The notes: generated by a model from the letters alone, not told the origin. A stretch of 52,565 nt of DNA from UBA3910 sp964626065 (GCA_964626065.1 CAZVDE010000009.1:1-52565), one strand, 5' to 3'; shown: positions 39,987 to 50,180, counted from the stretch's first letter. A program made the numbers and translations.

Positions 39987-41036
39987 TTATTTCCTGCGTA
40001 AAAAGGCAGGTATATCCAATTCGTGATCTGTAAAGGGACGAATGTCCAATTCCTTAGTGATCGTAAACGAGTCTTTGCCGCGCGGGGCATCGAAACCGGT
40101 GGCTATGACCGTCACGCGGATCGTTTCTTCCAAGCTTTCATCAATAACTGCGCCAAAAATAACGTTCGCATCAGGATCGGCGGCCTGCGAAATTATCTCC
40201 GCCGCTTCATTTATTTCAAAAAGACCCATGCTCGAACTACCCGTCAAACTCAAAAGAACGCCCTTAGCCCCCTCAATGGAAGCCTCCAGCAGGGGGCTGC
40301 TGATTGCCTGCTGCGCGGCCTTGATGGCGCGATCTTCGCCGGTAGCCTGCCCAATACCCATCAAAGCGGATCCCGCATTGGTCATGATTGTGCGCACATC
40401 GGCGAAATCAAGATTGATCAGGCCCGGTACAGTGATCAAGTCCGAGATGCCCTGCACACCCTGGCGCAGAACATCATCCGCGACGCTGAACGCCTCCAGC
40501 ATCGAAGTGCGTTTTTCCACCACCTGCAGCAGCCGATCGTTGGGGATAGTAATCAGGGTATCCACCTTGGTTTTTAAAACATCAATGCCCTTCTCCGCCT
40601 GCTCTCTGCGGCGGCGCCCTTCGAATGTAAAAGGCTTGGTCACAACCCCGACCGTAAGGGCCTGGAGCTCCTTGGCAATCTCCGCCACCACCGGTGCGGC
40701 CCCGGTACCGGTGCCCCCACCCATGCCGGCGGTAATAAAGACCATATCCGCTCCTTGCAGTGCTGCTCGAATTTCATCGCGCGATTCTTCCGCTGAACGC
40801 TGCCCGATGCTGGGATCGGAGCCGGCCCCTAATCCCTTGGTCAATTTTTCGCCCACCTGAATCTTAAGATGGGCATCTGACATGTGCAGCGCTTGAGCAT
40901 CAGTGTTAAGAGCTACAAACTGAATACCCGTAAGGTCCGCTGCAATCATGCGGTTCACCGCGTTGCTGCCCGCTCCTCCGCAACCAATTACTATTATGTT
41001 CGCATACTGAACATTATCTAAATCAAACTCGAACAT
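39987..41036 (-). CDS. ftsZ: Cell division protein FtsZ
   Basis: 349-residue tubulin-like GTPase that forms the division ring. IVIGCGGAGSNAVNRM begins the GTPase fold, GGGTGTGAAP is the tubulin signature, and NLDFADVRTIM the T7-like region. The short C-terminal linker ends in LDIPAFLRRK, the FtsZ-tail peptide. ATG at 41036 follows AAGGGGG; the frame extends 22 codons upstream without need. It is last in the division and wall cluster, after ftsQ; ftsA, its usual partner, is absent. Confidence 0.97.
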   Translation of the reverse strand: MFEFDLDNVQYANIIVIGCGGAGSNAVNRMIAADLTGIQFVALNTDAQALHMSDAHLKIQVGEKLTKGLGAGSDPSIGQRSAEESRDEIRAALQGADMVFITAGMGGGTGTGAAPVVAEIAKELQALTVGVVTKPFTFEGRRRREQAEKGIDVLKTKVDTLITIPNDRLLQVVEKRTSMLEAFSVADDVLRQGVQGISDLITVPGLINLDFADVRTIMTNAGSALMGIGQATGEDRAIKAAQQAISSPLLEASIEGAKGVLLSLTGSSSMGLFEINEAAEIISQAADPDANVIFGAVIDESLEETIRVTVIATGFDAPRGKDSFTITKELDIRPFTDHELDIPAFLRRK

Positions 41037-41125
41037 GGGATCCCCCTTCTCCAACGTCGATTTATAACCGTTGATTGCTTTATTTTCCACACCCGGACCC
41101 ATTTATCCTTCATGACTAGAAAAAA

Positions 41126-41809
41126 CTACAGAATGCCCACGACGGGATTTTTTGTCACCCGCAGATCTATTTTGACCGCGTGTTCTCCCCTAGACGCCAA
41201 ATCGTCCAATATTTTACCCAACAAAACAAATTTTTGTTCAAGTTCAACGGGCGGGCCCATGAGCACTTCAGTGCCCGAACGGCTGATAAAAGCCCTGCTG
41301 GCCGCATTCCACTCCGAAATATAGTCCTTTAGATCCGTGGGGATGATGCTCATCAGCCGCGCTGTGGAGACAAGCTGTTCCCGCGACTCCAGATCAAGAT
41401 TGGTAATAATGGGAAGGGAAAAGACAAAAACACCTTCAGGCGGGGGCAACAATGTTCCTTCTTTATCAAGCAACAGCCAACCTCCGGTGGAAGGCAGCTG
41501 CGCCACCGGCGTACGCTCCTGAACGCGAACGATGATGCGGTTCGGCCAGCGCCATTTCACTTTTGTCTCCAAAATCCACGGATGTTCGCTGAGAGCGGAG
41601 CTCAATTCTCTAGAATCCAAACGCCACACATTCACGGGGGAAAAATCCAGATATAGATCTAAATGCCGCGCCTGAAGATAACCGAGGCCTGTCCACTCAA
41701 CCGAATCCGTTTCAAAAAAACTGGAATTACAAAATAAATAAAAGGCAATAACCAAGGCAATGATCAGCACAGAAAAAACGCCTTTTTTATCTCCTGGTTC
41801 AGTCCGCAT
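41126..41809 (-). CDS. ftsQ: Cell division protein FtsQ/DivIB
   Basis: 227-residue bitopic division protein. A short cytoplasmic tail and one membrane segment (about 11-29) precede a POTRA-like domain (SVEWTGLGYLQ...) and the FtsQ beta domain with WPNRIIVRVQERTPVAQL and WLLLDKEG. It links the early ring to FtsW and the transpeptidase. ATG follows AGGAG. It lies between murA and ftsZ, as in many Firmicutes clusters. Confidence 0.88.
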   Translation of the reverse strand: MRTEPGDKKGVFSVLIIALVIAFYLFCNSSFFETDSVEWTGLGYLQARHLDLYLDFSPVNVWRLDSRELSSALSEHPWILETKVKWRWPNRIIVRVQERTPVAQLPSTGGWLLLDKEGTLLPPPEGVFVFSLPIITNLDLESREQLVSTARLMSIIPTDLKDYISEWNAASRAFISRSGTEVLMGPPVELEQKFVLLGKILDDLASRGEHAVKIDLRVTKNPVVGIL

Positions 41810-41821
41810 CTTAACACTCTC

Positions 41822-43072
41822 CTAATCCGGTACCCTGACTATTTTTGCACCTAACTGCCTCAATTTTTCTTCCATGCTTTCATAGCCCCGATCAATATGT
41901 TCTATGCCGCCCACAATAGTCTGTCCTTCTGCCGCCAGTGCTGCCAACACCAGCGCAGCGCCCGCACGCAAATCGCTGGCATGCAGTTTCGCCCCGAGCA
42001 ACGGAGTCGGCCCATAGACCTTTAGTTCTTTACCGCGAATTTTGAAGTCCGCACCCAATTTTCGCAGTTCGGAAGTATAGCCGAAACGCTGATCGAACAC
42101 CGCTTCGATGAGCACACTAACGCCCTGGGCCTGAGTTGCGGCCACCGCTATTTGCGGCTGAAGATCGGTGGGAAAACCCGGATGCGGGCCGGTAAAAATA
42201 CGAAACGGTTTGATCTCGGCCGGCGCTTCGACCGTCAGCGAATGCCCCTGGGCCTCAACGACCGCTCCCATCCGGCGCATAACATCGAGCAGTGAAACTA
42301 AATGTTCAGGCCGGACATTCGTCAGCGTTCCGCTCCCCCCCGTTAGCAAAAAAGCCAACAGATAGGTGCCTGCTTCAATTCTGTCCGGGATCACGTTACC
42401 ATCAGCTGAGCCCAGGCCCCCCACCCCGGAAATCTTAATTGTGGAGGTGCCTGCCCCTTCAATGCAGGCCCCCATTTTATTCAGAAAATCCTGAATATCC
42501 TCGATTTCCGGTTCGCGGGCCGCATTGCGAATGATAGTGTCGCCTTTAGCCAGCGTTGCTGCCATCATTATGTTCTCGGTGGCCCCCACACTGGGGTAAC
42601 GAAACTTTATGTCCGCCCCGTGCAGCCGTTTAGCCCGGGCCATAATAAATTTGTCCGTGACTTCAATTTCCGCGCCCATCCGCCGCAAGCCGCTGAGATG
42701 CAAATCCAGGGGCCGTGTTCCAATTGCGCACCCGCCCGGCATCACTACCTTTACCCAACCCAAACGGGCTAATAAGGGTCCGATTACCTGCACCGAGGCG
42801 CGCATCGATTTAGCGGACTCTTCCGGAACAGTGCCCTGAAGAGAAGAGACGAGCAATTCGAGGCGATTATTACGCAGTTCAGTCCGTACCCCCAGGCCCT
42901 CCAATACGCTGGCCATTGTGAACACATCCGTTATCTGCGGTACATCATCTATTATAAATCTTCCCTGTCCCAATAAGGCCGCAGCCATTAACTTTAAAGC
43001 AGAGTTCTTGGCGCCGTTGACCCGCAACGTGCCGCGCAGACTGTGTCTACCCTCAACGATAAACATGCCCAT
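41822..43072 (-). CDS. murA: UDP-N-acetylglucosamine 1-carboxyvinyltransferase
   Basis: 416-residue enolpyruvyl transferase catalysing the first committed step of peptidoglycan synthesis. VNGAKNSALKLMAAALL at the N-terminus and the catalytic cysteine in MPGGCAIGTRPLDLHLSGL are present, so the enzyme should be fosfomycin-sensitive. ATG at 43072 follows GAGGTGATAG. Firmicutes often have two murA copies; this one takes the place normally held by murG/murB in the cluster. Confidence 0.95.
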   Translation of the reverse strand: MGMFIVEGRHSLRGTLRVNGAKNSALKLMAAALLGQGRFIIDDVPQITDVFTMASVLEGLGVRTELRNNRLELLVSSLQGTVPEESAKSMRASVQVIGPLLARLGWVKVVMPGGCAIGTRPLDLHLSGLRRMGAEIEVTDKFIMARAKRLHGADIKFRYPSVGATENIMMAATLAKGDTIIRNAAREPEIEDIQDFLNKMGACIEGAGTSTIKISGVGGLGSADGNVIPDRIEAGTYLLAFLLTGGSGTLTNVRPEHLVSLLDVMRRMGAVVEAQGHSLTVEAPAEIKPFRIFTGPHPGFPTDLQPQIAVAATQAQGVSVLIEAVFDQRFGYTSELRKLGADFKIRGKELKVYGPTPLLGAKLHASDLRAGAALVLAALAAEGQTIVGGIEHIDRGYESMEEKLRQLGAKIVRVPD

Positions 43073-43180
43073 TCTATCACCTCAACCCCGTTCTGCTACC
43101 GTTTATAATATGCCGCAGGGGGTAATCGGTGAAAACGGGGCCGTCAAGCCCTCAAGAATGGTTTTTTGATCGGCGGGGGC

Positions 43181-44275
43181 CTAAGCCTCACATTGCCGCG
43201 ATATATTCAGTAAGATACCAACGCCTGCCAAGCTCACCAACAGTGAAGAGCCGCCGTGGCTGATAAAAGGCAGCGGAATGCCTGTCACGGGTAGTGTACC
43301 TGTGACCACGCCAATGTTCAGCATGGCCTGAAAAGCTATCATGGAAGTAATTCCAATTGCCAACAGGCTTCCGTACAAATCAGGCGCCCGCATGGCTATA
43401 CGCAGGCCGCGCCAGCCAATGATGAAAAACAAGATCAAGACCGCAACACCACCTAAAAAACCCAGTTCCTCGCAGAGGATGGCAAAGATGAAGTCAGTGT
43501 GGTGTTCGGGCAGATAGGAAAATTTCTGCTTACTTTTACCTAAGCCTAAACCGAATAATCCCCCTGAACCGACGGCGAGCAAGGATTGAATTACATTCCA
43601 GCCCGTGTTGGTAGGATCGGCCCAAGGATCCCAAAAGGCAAAAAGGCGCCTGAGGCGATATTCTTTCATCGTCATCAAATAAAGTAGAACGGGTACGGAT
43701 AAAAGCCCCACTAAACCAAGCTGGCCTAGATGGGCGCCGCCCGCAAAGAGCATAAGTAGCACAGTAAATACAAGGGCGATGCCGGTGCCAAAATCGGGTT
43801 CAAGTAAAATGAGGGCGAACTGGACCCCGGTGAGCAGTAGTAAGGGCAGTAAGCCTTGGAAAAATTTCCGTGTTGTTTCCCTCTTGGTGGATAAATAGAC
43901 AGCCACATAATTGACCATAATCAGCTTGGATAGTTCGGAGGGCTGTAAATTAAAGCCAAACAGGCGTATCCAACGGGCAACGCCTGTGGCATCCCGCCCC
44001 ACAAACAAGACCACAACCAGGAGAATGTAGGATATGACCAGTCCGGGCAGGGCGAGGCTTTTCAGCACATGATAATCCACTTTCATAAATAAAAAGAGCA
44101 GCGCCAGGCCAACCAGCGCCAAGATCGACTGTCTTTGCACAAAATGATAGGGATTATCAAAATGGGACATGCCCATGACGGAAGAAGCGCTGAAGACCAT
44201 GACTAACCCTAGGCCAAGCAGGATAATCACCGATACAAAAATTAAAAAATCCGGTTTGCCTTTTTTTGTGAACAA
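43181..44275 (-). CDS. ftsW: Lipid II glycosyltransferase FtsW/SpoVE (SEDS family)
   Basis: 364-residue SEDS-family polymerase with about ten membrane segments. Family signatures: VMVFSASSVM near the N-terminus, LQPSELSKL, FALILLEPDFGTG with the catalytic-loop region around residues 215-265 (TGWNVIQSLLAVGSGGLFG and LPEHHTDFIFAILCEELGF), and TGIPLPFISHGGSSL at the end. It works with the class B PBP encoded upstream. TTG at 44275 follows GGGAGGGGG. murD, expected between mraY and this gene, is missing. Confidence 0.93.
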   Translation of the reverse strand: MFTKKGKPDFLIFVSVIILLGLGLVMVFSASSVMGMSHFDNPYHFVQRQSILALVGLALLFLFMKVDYHVLKSLALPGLVISYILLVVVLFVGRDATGVARWIRLFGFNLQPSELSKLIMVNYVAVYLSTKRETTRKFFQGLLPLLLLTGVQFALILLEPDFGTGIALVFTVLLMLFAGGAHLGQLGLVGLLSVPVLLYLMTMKEYRLRRLFAFWDPWADPTNTGWNVIQSLLAVGSGGLFGLGLGKSKQKFSYLPEHHTDFIFAILCEELGFLGGVAVLILFFIIGWRGLRIAMRAPDLYGSLLAIGITSMIAFQAMLNIGVVTGTLPVTGIPLPFISHGGSSLLVSLAGVGILLNISRQCEA

Positions 44276-44306
44276 TATTGTCGCCCCCTCCCTAATTCAT
44301 ATGCTC

Positions 44307-45269
44307 TTAGAGAAAAGCCAACAACCCTAAGATGGCAAAAATCAGGGCTATTAACCAAAAACGAATCATCACGGTGCTTTCGGCGAAACCCTTTACCTCA
44401 AAGTGGTGATGTAGGGGGGCCATCTTAAACAAACGCCCGCCCCTCGTAACCCGAAAATAAGCTACCTGAATGATTACGGATAACGTTTCGATGACATACA
44501 GACCGCCAATTATGAGCAAAAAAAGAGGAGTCTTCGTCAAAATGGCCATGGCAGCCAAAGCAGCCCCTAACCCGAAAGAACCGGTATCTCCCATAAAAAC
44601 TTGTGCGGGCGGGGCATTGAACCAGAAAAAGCCCAGACAGGCCCCTGTTAGTGCGCCCGCAAAAAGGGCAAGATCGGGATAACCCGAAAATAAGGCCAGC
44701 AAGCCGAAAGCGGCGGCACTAACGGCCGTGGTGCCTGTGGCCAGTCCATCTAGGCCGTCCGTGAGATTGACCGCATTTACCGTGCCCACCAAAACGAACA
44801 TTGTAACCGGAACATACAGCCAGACAGGCAAGTTAAGAACCCTGCCCGAAAAGGGGACAAGATAGGCGGTGCCCACCCGGGCGGAAGCATATAAAGCTAT
44901 CAGGAGGGCTAAACCGAACTGGGCCACTAATTTCTCCCGGGCCCTAAGGCCCAAAGAGCGTTTGGCCACAACTTTTATGAAGTCATCTAAAAAACCGACC
45001 GTGGCAAAGCCCACTGTAGCGAACAGCATTATGATCTGATTATGGGTTAGGGGCGGGAAAATGATGACAGCAATGACAACGGCGAGAATGATCAAAATTC
45101 CGCCCATAGTGGGCGTACCCGCCTTATCCAGATGGGTTCTCGGCCCGTCCTCCCTAACGCTCTGGCCCACCTTCAAACGATGCAAATAACTAATGGTCAG
45201 CGGCCCCGCCGCAAGGCAGATTGCAAATGCAAGCAGAGCGCTTAACAGTGGAGCCACATAAGCGGACAC
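44307..45269 (-). CDS. mraY: Phospho-N-acetylmuramoyl-pentapeptide transferase MraY
   Basis: 320-residue membrane enzyme making lipid I. About ten membrane segments, GTPTMGGILII after the first loop, the aspartate cluster FLDDFIK and NAVNLTDGLDGLATG, and the C-terminal MAPLHHHFEVKG histidine motif. GTG at 45269 is directly adjacent to the murF stop with GGGTGGGAG upstream. Confidence 0.96.
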   Translation of the reverse strand: MSAYVAPLLSALLAFAICLAAGPLTISYLHRLKVGQSVREDGPRTHLDKAGTPTMGGILIILAVVIAVIIFPPLTHNQIIMLFATVGFATVGFLDDFIKVVAKRSLGLRAREKLVAQFGLALLIALYASARVGTAYLVPFSGRVLNLPVWLYVPVTMFVLVGTVNAVNLTDGLDGLATGTTAVSAAAFGLLALFSGYPDLALFAGALTGACLGFFWFNAPPAQVFMGDTGSFGLGAALAAMAILTKTPLFLLIIGGLYVIETLSVIIQVAYFRVTRGGRLFKMAPLHHHFEVKGFAESTVMIRFWLIALIFAILGLLAFL

Positions 45270-46610
45270 TTAGCTCCCACCCTTCATTAATTCGTCCACA
45301 ATTTCTTCGAATTGCAGGCTGCGAGAGGCCTTAATCAAGATTAGATCACCTTCCGCGGCGTCCAAGTCGGTTTTCAAAAAGTCCTGTACAGAAGCGTAAA
45401 TCTGACCGGCGCCCGCCCCTCGCCGCATAAGGGACGCGTGTTCGCCGATGAAAATCAATTTTGACGCGGATTTCTTAGCATAAGCGCCTATCTCGGCGTG
45501 CGCCTGATCGGATATTTCACCCAATTCAAGCATATCGCCTAGAATGGCGATACGCTTCCCGGAACAATACATATGAGCCAATGTATCCAAAGCGACCTTC
45601 ATCGAGGCCGGGCTCGCATTATAACTGTCATTGAGAATCACTACTCCCCGGGGGTTGCGCTGAACTTCGAGGCGCATGGCGCTGAGCGTAAGGTGTTCTA
45701 ATGCCTTGGCCCCCATCTCAAGGGGTACGCCAAATTGCAGGCCCACCGCCAGGGCGGCGCAGGCGTTCCACACATTATGCACCCCGGGCACGACAAGCTT
45801 AACCGCCACTTGTTCCTGATCATAGCAGACATTAAACGAAGGGCGGCCTTCAAAATCCACCGCGATGCCGCTGGCGACCAAATCATTGGCCACATCGAGC
45901 CCATAATAGGTGACATTCCCTTTGAAAGAGCGGGCCTGCCCGCGCACCGAAGGGTCATCACCGTTTAAGACCGCGGTCCCTTCCGGGCCCAGCGCCCCGA
46001 GCAGCTCGCCCTTGGCCTGAGCCACATTACCCATGCTGCCTAAAAGCTCCAGGTGAACGGGGCCAATATTAGTAATCACACCGAGATTGGGGGGGCAGAT
46101 TTCGGTCAGCCGTGTGATCTGTCCTAAGCCGCGCATGCCCATTTCGGCCACTAAAATCTCATGATCCTCTTCCAGCCCCAGCACCGTGAGGGGAACCCCT
46201 ATCTCATTGTTATAATTACCCTGAGTGCTTCGAACGGAATAGCGAGAACGCAAAACCTGGGAGATCATGTCCTTGGTAGAGGTTTTTCCGTTGCTTCCCG
46301 TTACTGCTACAACGGGCAGAGGATATTCAGCTAAGTAAGCGGTGGCTAAATTCCGCAGGGCCAGCAGCGGATCGTCCACCAAAATAACCCCGGGTTGATC
46401 GTGGGACCCTTCCTTAACCAGGGCATAACCGCCCTTTGCCAGTACCTCCGAGACAAATTCGTGCCCGTCCCGTTTTTCTCCGGCCAAAGCCACAAACAAA
46501 CTACCGGGCGCGGCCACTCTGCTGTCGATTGTCACCTGTTTGACGATACCCGTGCCGATAGCCCTCCCGCCGGCAAAAACGGCGATTTGTTCAAGTGTTA
46601 GGGGACGCAT
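45270..46610 (-). CDS. murF: UDP-N-acetylmuramoyl-tripeptide-D-alanyl-D-alanine ligase
   Basis: 446-residue Mur ligase adding D-Ala-D-Ala to the UDP-MurNAc-tripeptide. ATP loop VTGSNGKTSTKDM, EMGMRGLGQI, TNIGPVHLELLGS and LNDSYNASPASM are typical. The ATG overlaps the murE stop by one base (TAATG), indicating strict translational coupling. Confidence 0.95.
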   Translation of the reverse strand: MRPLTLEQIAVFAGGRAIGTGIVKQVTIDSRVAAPGSLFVALAGEKRDGHEFVSEVLAKGGYALVKEGSHDQPGVILVDDPLLALRNLATAYLAEYPLPVVAVTGSNGKTSTKDMISQVLRSRYSVRSTQGNYNNEIGVPLTVLGLEEDHEILVAEMGMRGLGQITRLTEICPPNLGVITNIGPVHLELLGSMGNVAQAKGELLGALGPEGTAVLNGDDPSVRGQARSFKGNVTYYGLDVANDLVASGIAVDFEGRPSFNVCYDQEQVAVKLVVPGVHNVWNACAALAVGLQFGVPLEMGAKALEHLTLSAMRLEVQRNPRGVVILNDSYNASPASMKVALDTLAHMYCSGKRIAILGDMLELGEISDQAHAEIGAYAKKSASKLIFIGEHASLMRRGAGAGQIYASVQDFLKTDLDAAEGDLILIKASRSLQFEEIVDELMKGGS

Positions 46611-48064
46611 TATTCCTTCAGCTCCTTAATGGCGGCCCTGACCTCTTCCCCGTCGTCGAAATGAATCCGCCCGGCGGCGGATTCCTGATATGTTTCGTGC
46701 CCTTTACCCGCCACGACAACAAGATCCGCGGGACCGGCCAGACTGATCGCTTTTTTGATCGCGGCCCGGCGACGTAAAATAATCAGGTGTTCTGCAGGGG
46801 AATTGATTGTCAAAAGGCCTGTTTCAATGTGAGAGCAAATGTCCGCCGGATCTTCACTGCGGGGATTATCGGAAGTAATGATTGCCACATCCGCCAATCG
46901 GCCTGCCACGGCACCCATCAGGGGCCGTTTTGCCCGATCCCGATCACCGCCCGCACCAAATACCAAAATTAAGCGTCCGCCCGCCAGCAGTGCCCGGGCA
47001 GTGTGCAGAATATTCTCCAGTCCGGCCGGAGTATGTGCATAATCCACGATGACATTAAGGCCGGCAGCGTTTTCAATTAGTTCAAAACGGCCCGGTACAC
47101 CGGATAGCGCCTCCAGACCCTTTTTGATGTGGGTCAGAGGGATACTCTGCCCCAAACAAAGGGCCGCGGCGCCCAACGAGTTATAAACATTGAAATGACC
47201 CGTAAGCCGTAATTTGATGGGTATTTGCCCCACTTCACTATTCAGTATATAAGAAACACCGGACTTTTCCAACTCAATCTTCTCGGCCCTTACGTCAGCG
47301 GGATGATCCACACCGTAGCTGATGACTGAACCGGCGCAGTATTCTGCCAGCTGCCGGCCCCATTTATCGTCGTAGTTTAGTCCGGCTGGGCCGTGCAAAT
47401 GGGTAAAGAGTTTGACTTTGGCAGCAAAGTACTCGTCCATGGTAGCGTGGAAGTCCAAATGATCCTGGGAAAGGTTGGTAAACAATCCCCCGTCAAAAAC
47501 AACATCCGCCACCCTATCGAGCAGCAAGGCATGGGAGGAAACCTCGATTACAACAGCGTCTAAACCTGCTTCAACCATCTCGGCCAGCGTTCGCTGGAGA
47601 TCCAAGGCCTCGGGTGTGGTGCGAGAAGCCGCCTGCACCCGCCCGCCCACAAGTATCTGAATTGTCCCGATTACACCCACGCTGAGGCCGGCGGCCTCTA
47701 AAATCGATTTGATAAAATAAGTGCTGGTCGTCTTGCCGTTCGTACCCGTCACACCCAAAACCCGTAATTTTCCACTGGGATGGCCGTAGAAATTGGCGCT
47801 CATCCGGCTCAGGGCCCGCCGGACATCGCTTACTTTGATTTGGGGCAGCTCTAAACCGGGGATCCAGTGTTCTACGACCGCGGCCACCGCCCCTTTTAGC
47901 TGCGCATCCCGGACATAATCGTGACCATCCCGCTGAAAACCGCGAATAGCGGCGAACAAATCGCCCGGCCGAACCAGGCGTGAATCATAAGCTAAACCCA
48001 AGATTTCAGTACACGGCCCGCGCCTTTCAAAATCCAAACCGGCAAGCACCTTTTCCAGCTGCAA
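46610..48064 (-). CDS. murE: UDP-N-acetylmuramoyl-tripeptide synthetase MurE (meso-DAP type)
   Basis: 484-residue Mur ligase adding the third residue of the stem peptide. VTGTNGKTTSTYF binds ATP, NLSQDHLDFHATMDEYF and DYAHTPAGLE are conserved. The specificity loop SDNPRSEDP has the DNPR signature of meso-diaminopimelate-adding enzymes, so the wall is likely A1-gamma type. TTG at 48064 follows GGAGGG. It lies 22 bases after the PBP gene. Confidence 0.95.
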   Translation of the reverse strand: MQLEKVLAGLDFERRGPCTEILGLAYDSRLVRPGDLFAAIRGFQRDGHDYVRDAQLKGAVAAVVEHWIPGLELPQIKVSDVRRALSRMSANFYGHPSGKLRVLGVTGTNGKTTSTYFIKSILEAAGLSVGVIGTIQILVGGRVQAASRTTPEALDLQRTLAEMVEAGLDAVVIEVSSHALLLDRVADVVFDGGLFTNLSQDHLDFHATMDEYFAAKVKLFTHLHGPAGLNYDDKWGRQLAEYCAGSVISYGVDHPADVRAEKIELEKSGVSYILNSEVGQIPIKLRLTGHFNVYNSLGAAALCLGQSIPLTHIKKGLEALSGVPGRFELIENAAGLNVIVDYAHTPAGLENILHTARALLAGGRLILVFGAGGDRDRAKRPLMGAVAGRLADVAIITSDNPRSEDPADICSHIETGLLTINSPAEHLIILRRRAAIKKAISLAGPADLVVVAGKGHETYQESAAGRIHFDDGEEVRAAIKELKE

Positions 48065-48086
48065 GCTATGCCCTCCTTACCCCATT

Positions 48087-50180
48087 CTAGAGTTTAAACC
48101 GCACTTCCACTGCCCCCCCGGGCAGGACTTTTGTTCCCGCCGCCGGCGACTGCTCATAAGCCAATCCCGTGCCCACCACCTTAATCCGCAAACCAACCTC
48201 GGAAAGCTTTAAGGATGCATCACGCATGCTTAGGCCCAAGACAGATGGTACCACAACGCTTTTTTCCATCTCCTCATTGTAAAAAAAGAGCCGCACCGTT
48301 GTCTGGACAGGGACCCTGCTGCCGGGTGCAGGCGTTTGCTCAACAACCAGATCTCCATCGCCTTCCGCCGCCCAGTTTAAAGTCTGCTGCGCCAGTTTGG
48401 CTTGGGCTTCCGCCAAACTGAAATTCGTTACATTAGGCACGACGGCAAGGGGCGAAGGGTTGTTTTGTACTGCTCGTTTCTTCACACCCAGGTACTCTAG
48501 GCTTTCTTCCATAATCTCCCTGAAAACGGGTGCCACCAGTACACCGCCGTAGGCGCCTTCAACCTTGGGATTATATAAGACAACAAGGGCGGCCAACCGG
48601 GGTTCATCCACCGGAGCAAAACCGATAAAAGAAGCGATTCGCTCCGCGCTATAAACCCCATCCCGAGGAACTTCCGCGGTACCGGTTTTACCGGCCACGT
48701 AATAACCGGGTATATCCGCCCGATTGCCGTTGCCGTTCACCACCACAGAACGCAGCAATTCACTGACTTTAGCTGCCGTTTCCTCACTGATTGGATGCAG
48801 GTCCAACAGTTCGGGTTTTATTTCTTGAATCAGCTTACCTTGACTATCGCGCAGTTCTTTGACAAAATGCGGCTGCATTATCCGCCCGCCGTTGGCAATG
48901 CCGCTGACCGCCGCCAAAAGCTGGAGGGGAGTGACCGCGATACCCTGGCCGAAACCCATATTCGCCCACTGCAAGGCCATGGAGGGCGATTCATGGGGTT
49001 TGGCTACCGTACCAATAGCCTCGCCGGGAAAATCAATGCCTAAGCGCTGCCCGAAACCGAAGTTCCGGATATAAGGATAAAAACGCTGCGCGCCCATTTC
49101 GTCCGCCAACTTGGCAAAGACAATGTTATCGGATCGTTCCATCGCTTCCAGGAATGTAATACTCCCGCTGGCCCTGCCATCGGAATTACGAATACGCCCC
49201 CCGCCTATTTCCCAATAAAGTCCGCTCTCAAAAGTACGAGCGTTGTGGGTTAGATTCAAATCTAAGCTCGCCGCCGCCGTGACAAACTTAAAAGTTGAGC
49301 CGGGCTCATATTGGTCCGTAATGGCAACATTTCGCCGCTGTTCCAGCGGCACCTTCTGATAATCATTCGGATCGAATGTGGGAAAGATGGCGTTAGCTAT
49401 AATTTCACCCGTGCGCGGATCCATGATAAGTACCAAACCCCTGTCACTCTTGCTGGAGAGAACCGCGTCCTGCAAGACCAGCTCCGCATTATACTGGATG
49501 ACAGAATCCAAAGTCAGAATCACATCCTGCCCGGCCTGTGCGGGTATTGATTGCAAAGTCCCCCCCGGAATGCTGCGCTGCGAAGCATCCCGCTCCGCGG
49601 TAAGCCGGCCCGGGATTCCCCGCAAAATTGCATCATAGTAATACTCTATTCCTTCCAAACCTTGATTATCCGAGCCCGCTATACCTAAAACGTGGGCCGC
49701 CAAAGTCCCCTGCGGATAAAAACGCTGCGGCCGTTTAACCAAGAATATTCCCGGCAGACTTAAGGCGCGTATTGCCTCTGCCGCGGGCGGGTCTAAACCT
49801 CGGCCGAGCCATACGCTTCCCGTTGACCTGCTTTGCAGCAGCGTAATAATCTGATCAGTGGATAACGACAAATAAGGAGCCAATTGCCGCGCTGTTTCCG
49901 GCACATCCCGAACACTTTCGGTAAGTGCATACACCGCATCAGCTCCGATACTCACAGCCAATATTTTATGGTTCCGATCTAAAATTAAGCCCCTGCGGGC
50001 ATCCACCGTTTGGGGCCGCATCCTTTGCGCTTCGGCCCGCTGTGAATATTCCCGCCCGCGATAGATTTGCAGATAAGCCAAACGACCCATGAGAAGAACG
50101 CAGCCTAAAGTAAGTACGCAGAAGATTATAACGGTTCGTTTAATCCTCGATTTATTAGCGTTGTAACGTGCCAGCTTCAA
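48087..50180 (-). CDS. ftsI: Class B penicillin-binding protein with two PASTA domains (FtsI/SpoVD type)
   Basis: 697-residue transpeptidase. One N-terminal membrane segment, a dimerisation domain, then the transpeptidase with GSTFKF (SxxK), SDN in MERSDNIVF and KTGTAEV (KTG). Two PASTA repeats (about 565-630 and 635-697: VVPNVTNFSLAEAQAKL and VVPSVLGLSMRDASLKL) end the protein. B. subtilis has pbpB and spoVD side by side; here one gene occupies the site and could serve both division and spore cortex. The TTG at 50180 abuts the GGGAGGAG site, so the exact start is unsettled. It overlaps ftsL by 26 bases. Confidence 0.92.
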   Translation of the reverse strand: MKLARYNANKSRIKRTVIIFCVLTLGCVLLMGRLAYLQIYRGREYSQRAEAQRMRPQTVDARRGLILDRNHKILAVSIGADAVYALTESVRDVPETARQLAPYLSLSTDQIITLLQSRSTGSVWLGRGLDPPAAEAIRALSLPGIFLVKRPQRFYPQGTLAAHVLGIAGSDNQGLEGIEYYYDAILRGIPGRLTAERDASQRSIPGGTLQSIPAQAGQDVILTLDSVIQYNAELVLQDAVLSSKSDRGLVLIMDPRTGEIIANAIFPTFDPNDYQKVPLEQRRNVAITDQYEPGSTFKFVTAAASLDLNLTHNARTFESGLYWEIGGGRIRNSDGRASGSITFLEAMERSDNIVFAKLADEMGAQRFYPYIRNFGFGQRLGIDFPGEAIGTVAKPHESPSMALQWANMGFGQGIAVTPLQLLAAVSGIANGGRIMQPHFVKELRDSQGKLIQEIKPELLDLHPISEETAAKVSELLRSVVVNGNGNRADIPGYYVAGKTGTAEVPRDGVYSAERIASFIGFAPVDEPRLAALVVLYNPKVEGAYGGVLVAPVFREIMEESLEYLGVKKRAVQNNPSPLAVVPNVTNFSLAEAQAKLAQQTLNWAAEGDGDLVVEQTPAPGSRVPVQTTVRLFFYNEEMEKSVVVPSVLGLSMRDASLKLSEVGLRIKVVGTGLAYEQSPAAGTKVLPGGAVEVRFKL

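Noticed and set aside
40042..40860. 272-codon plus-strand ORF opposite ftsZ
   Set aside because: Antisense shadow of a highly conserved gene; no promoter or ribosome site.
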